A stretch of DNA of 24,028 bases, taken from contig JAJYVJ010000013.1 of the NCBI GenBank assembly GCA_021792045.1, positions 1-24,028 of the forward strand, written 5' to 3'. The stretch is from Thermoplasmata archaeon. Its GTDB lineage: Archaea; Thermoplasmatota; Thermoplasmata; Thermoplasmatales; Thermoplasmataceae. This document shows positions 23,188-24,028 of this stretch, piece after piece; the stretch's first letter is position 1; each line of letters opens with the position of its first letter. The translations under genes and the position numbers were made by a program. Below the pieces are notes generated by a model. The model searched no databases. It had not been told where the DNA came from and saw only the letters and a list, made by a program, of their open reading frames with translations.

Positions 23188-23820
23188 ATGACCTTAAATC
23201 TTGAAGATTATCTCCTGGTAATGTGGGAGTTCAGGGAGTCATTCACAAAGGTTAGTGAAGTTGACATATCGAAGAGACTCAAAATAAGCGCACCCACTGT
23301 TACTGAGTACATCAGCAAGATGGAGCAGATGGGCCTGGTGAAGAGGGCTTCCAGGGAAGTAACGTTTACAACATCAGGTGTAAAGATCACTGTACCTATC
23401 GTCAGGGCTCATCGCATAGCCGAAGTTTTCGCCCAGAAGATACTGGAGGTTCCATGGGAGGAAGCCCATAAGGCTGTTATGGACCTGGAGCACCTATTCT
23501 CCGGTTCATATGGCGATAACCTCTTCAAACACCTGGGATACCCGGAAACCTGTCCACATGGTAATCCAACCGCAGTCACTACGAAAGATAATTCCATGAA
23601 TCCCATGCTACTTGACGAGGGCACATATGTATTCGGGAAGGTAGTTTTTGAGGACTACGATATGCTGAGGAAGCTCTCTTCTGTTTCAATTCTACCAGGA
23701 ACAATGGTTAATCTCACCAAGGAGCCCGAATGCAGGATCGAGTCACCCAATGGAGAAATTACACTGAATGACAGGGAATCCATGATGATTCGACTGAAGA
23801 AGCAAAAGATCAGGAAATGA
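23188..23820 (+). CDS. DtxR/MntR-family metal-dependent transcription regulator
   Basis: 210 residues. A metal-sensing repressor of iron or manganese uptake genes. The N-terminal winged helix (1-65) has VSEVDISKRLKISAPTVTEY as helix-turn-helix. The dimerisation and metal-binding domain (66-140) holds His75, Glu79, His94, Glu101 and His102, which match DtxR His79, Glu83, His98, Glu105 and His106. The C-terminal 147-205 is an SH3/FeoA-like domain. Odd points: residue 7 is Asp, as in MntR Asp8, not the Met of DtxR, while the position of DtxR Cys102/MntR Glu99 is Met98. Which metal it senses is therefore uncertain. It is not in an operon with the cupin gene; a T-tract separates them. Related in layout to the IdeR known from Thermoplasma. 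Confidence 0.93.
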   Translation: MTLNLEDYLLVMWEFRESFTKVSEVDISKRLKISAPTVTEYISKMEQMGLVKRASREVTFTTSGVKITVPIVRAHRIAEVFAQKILEVPWEEAHKAVMDLEHLFSGSYGDNLFKHLGYPETCPHGNPTAVTTKDNSMNPMLLDEGTYVFGKVVFEDYDMLRKLSSVSILPGTMVNLTKEPECRIESPNGEITLNDRESMMIRLKKQKIRK

Positions 23821-23865
23821 ATGAATGGCGATAGCTTTACGCCCTAAAAACAGAAATGTTTCAGG

Positions 23866-24028
23866 TCAAAGTTCCCTGCCCGCTCTCTGCTGATCCTCTG
23901 CCCTCTGGTCATACGGGTATGTTACTTCGAGCCTGCTTGCCTGGTTTATGTCGTCTATCTGCTTCGCATTGAGGAACCACCCAGTGGCTCCTATATTGTC
24001 AGAAAGCTGTTCCAGGTTCCTGACGCCG
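23866..24028 (-). CDS. Aldo/keto reductase, C-terminal end (partial)
   Basis: An open frame entering from the right edge on the minus strand and ending with TGA at 23868-23866. Its 53 visible residues read GVRNLEQLSDNIGATGWFLN..IDDINQASRLEVTYPYDQR..AGREL. 'G-x-R-(N/T)-x-x-QL-x-x-N-x-x-A-x-x-(W/F)-x-L' followed by an Ile/Leu-Asp pair and 'YPYD' is the C-terminal end of the aldo/keto reductase family, where this stretch binds the NADPH adenine end. The 5' part with the catalytic Asp-Tyr-Lys-His lies outside the window. Confidence 0.85.
   Translation of the reverse strand, partial: GVRNLEQLSDNIGATGWFLNAKQIDDINQASRLEVTYPYDQRAEDQQRAGREL

Noticed and set aside
1..24028. CRISPR array, rRNA, integrase or toxin-antitoxin pair
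   Set aside because: No regularly spaced repeats, no rRNA-like sequence, no tyrosine or serine recombinase motifs and no convincing toxin-antitoxin pair were seen.

Overview
The window looks like a piece of an archaeal chromosome, most likely from the order Thermoplasmatales or a close relative. Four things point that way. There is a four-gene succinate dehydrogenase operon rich in AGG/AGA arginine codons. TATA-like boxes sit about 26 bases upstream of several start codons, as expected for leaderless archaeal transcripts. The tRNA-Pro has an archaeal-type sequence and no encoded CCA. A giant Asn/Ser/Thr-rich surface protein carries the 'ETGLPSG..WYVN' repeat that I associate with Thermoplasmata. 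The lineage call is inference from gene style; I could not search a database.

Layout. (1) 1-3248: sdhA-sdhB-sdhC-sdhD, overlapping or closely spaced, of visibly higher GC than what follows. (2) 3513-8534: one 1673-residue surface protein with an N-terminal membrane segment, BNR-like beta-propeller repeats, five tandem immunoglobulin-like repeats, PEGA-like domains and a C-terminal anchor. (3) 8535-14346: an AT-rich accessory stretch with a decayed transposase fragment, a GNAT acetyltransferase, a tight three-gene operon of small (winged-)helix DNA-binding-like proteins, a second decayed transposase and a fused DUF262-DUF1524 (GmrSD-like, type IV restriction) protein. (4) 14347-20847, minus strand: a type I restriction-modification operon in the order hsdM-hsdS-hsdR, then a small YgjP-like metallopeptidase, then a fifth gene that is broken by two in-frame stops. 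Every junction is an overlap, so translation is probably coupled. (5) 21025-21980: a nearly full-length but decayed IS5-type transposase directly next to a tRNA-Pro(CGG) whose 3' end faces the accessory region. (6) 22129-24028: ordinary chromosomal genes, namely a cupin-domain protein, a DtxR/MntR-type metalloregulator and the C-terminal end of an aldo/keto reductase running off the window.

How it fits together: about 8.5-21.9 kb reads as a defence island bounded on the right by a tRNA and littered with dead transposons. It holds two different DNA-targeting systems (type I RM and a GmrSD-like nuclease) and a compact operon of putative DNA-binding proteins of unknown role. The most notable hidden items are the fifth member of the hsd operon, visible only when two stop codons are read through, and the three-gene winged-helix operon.
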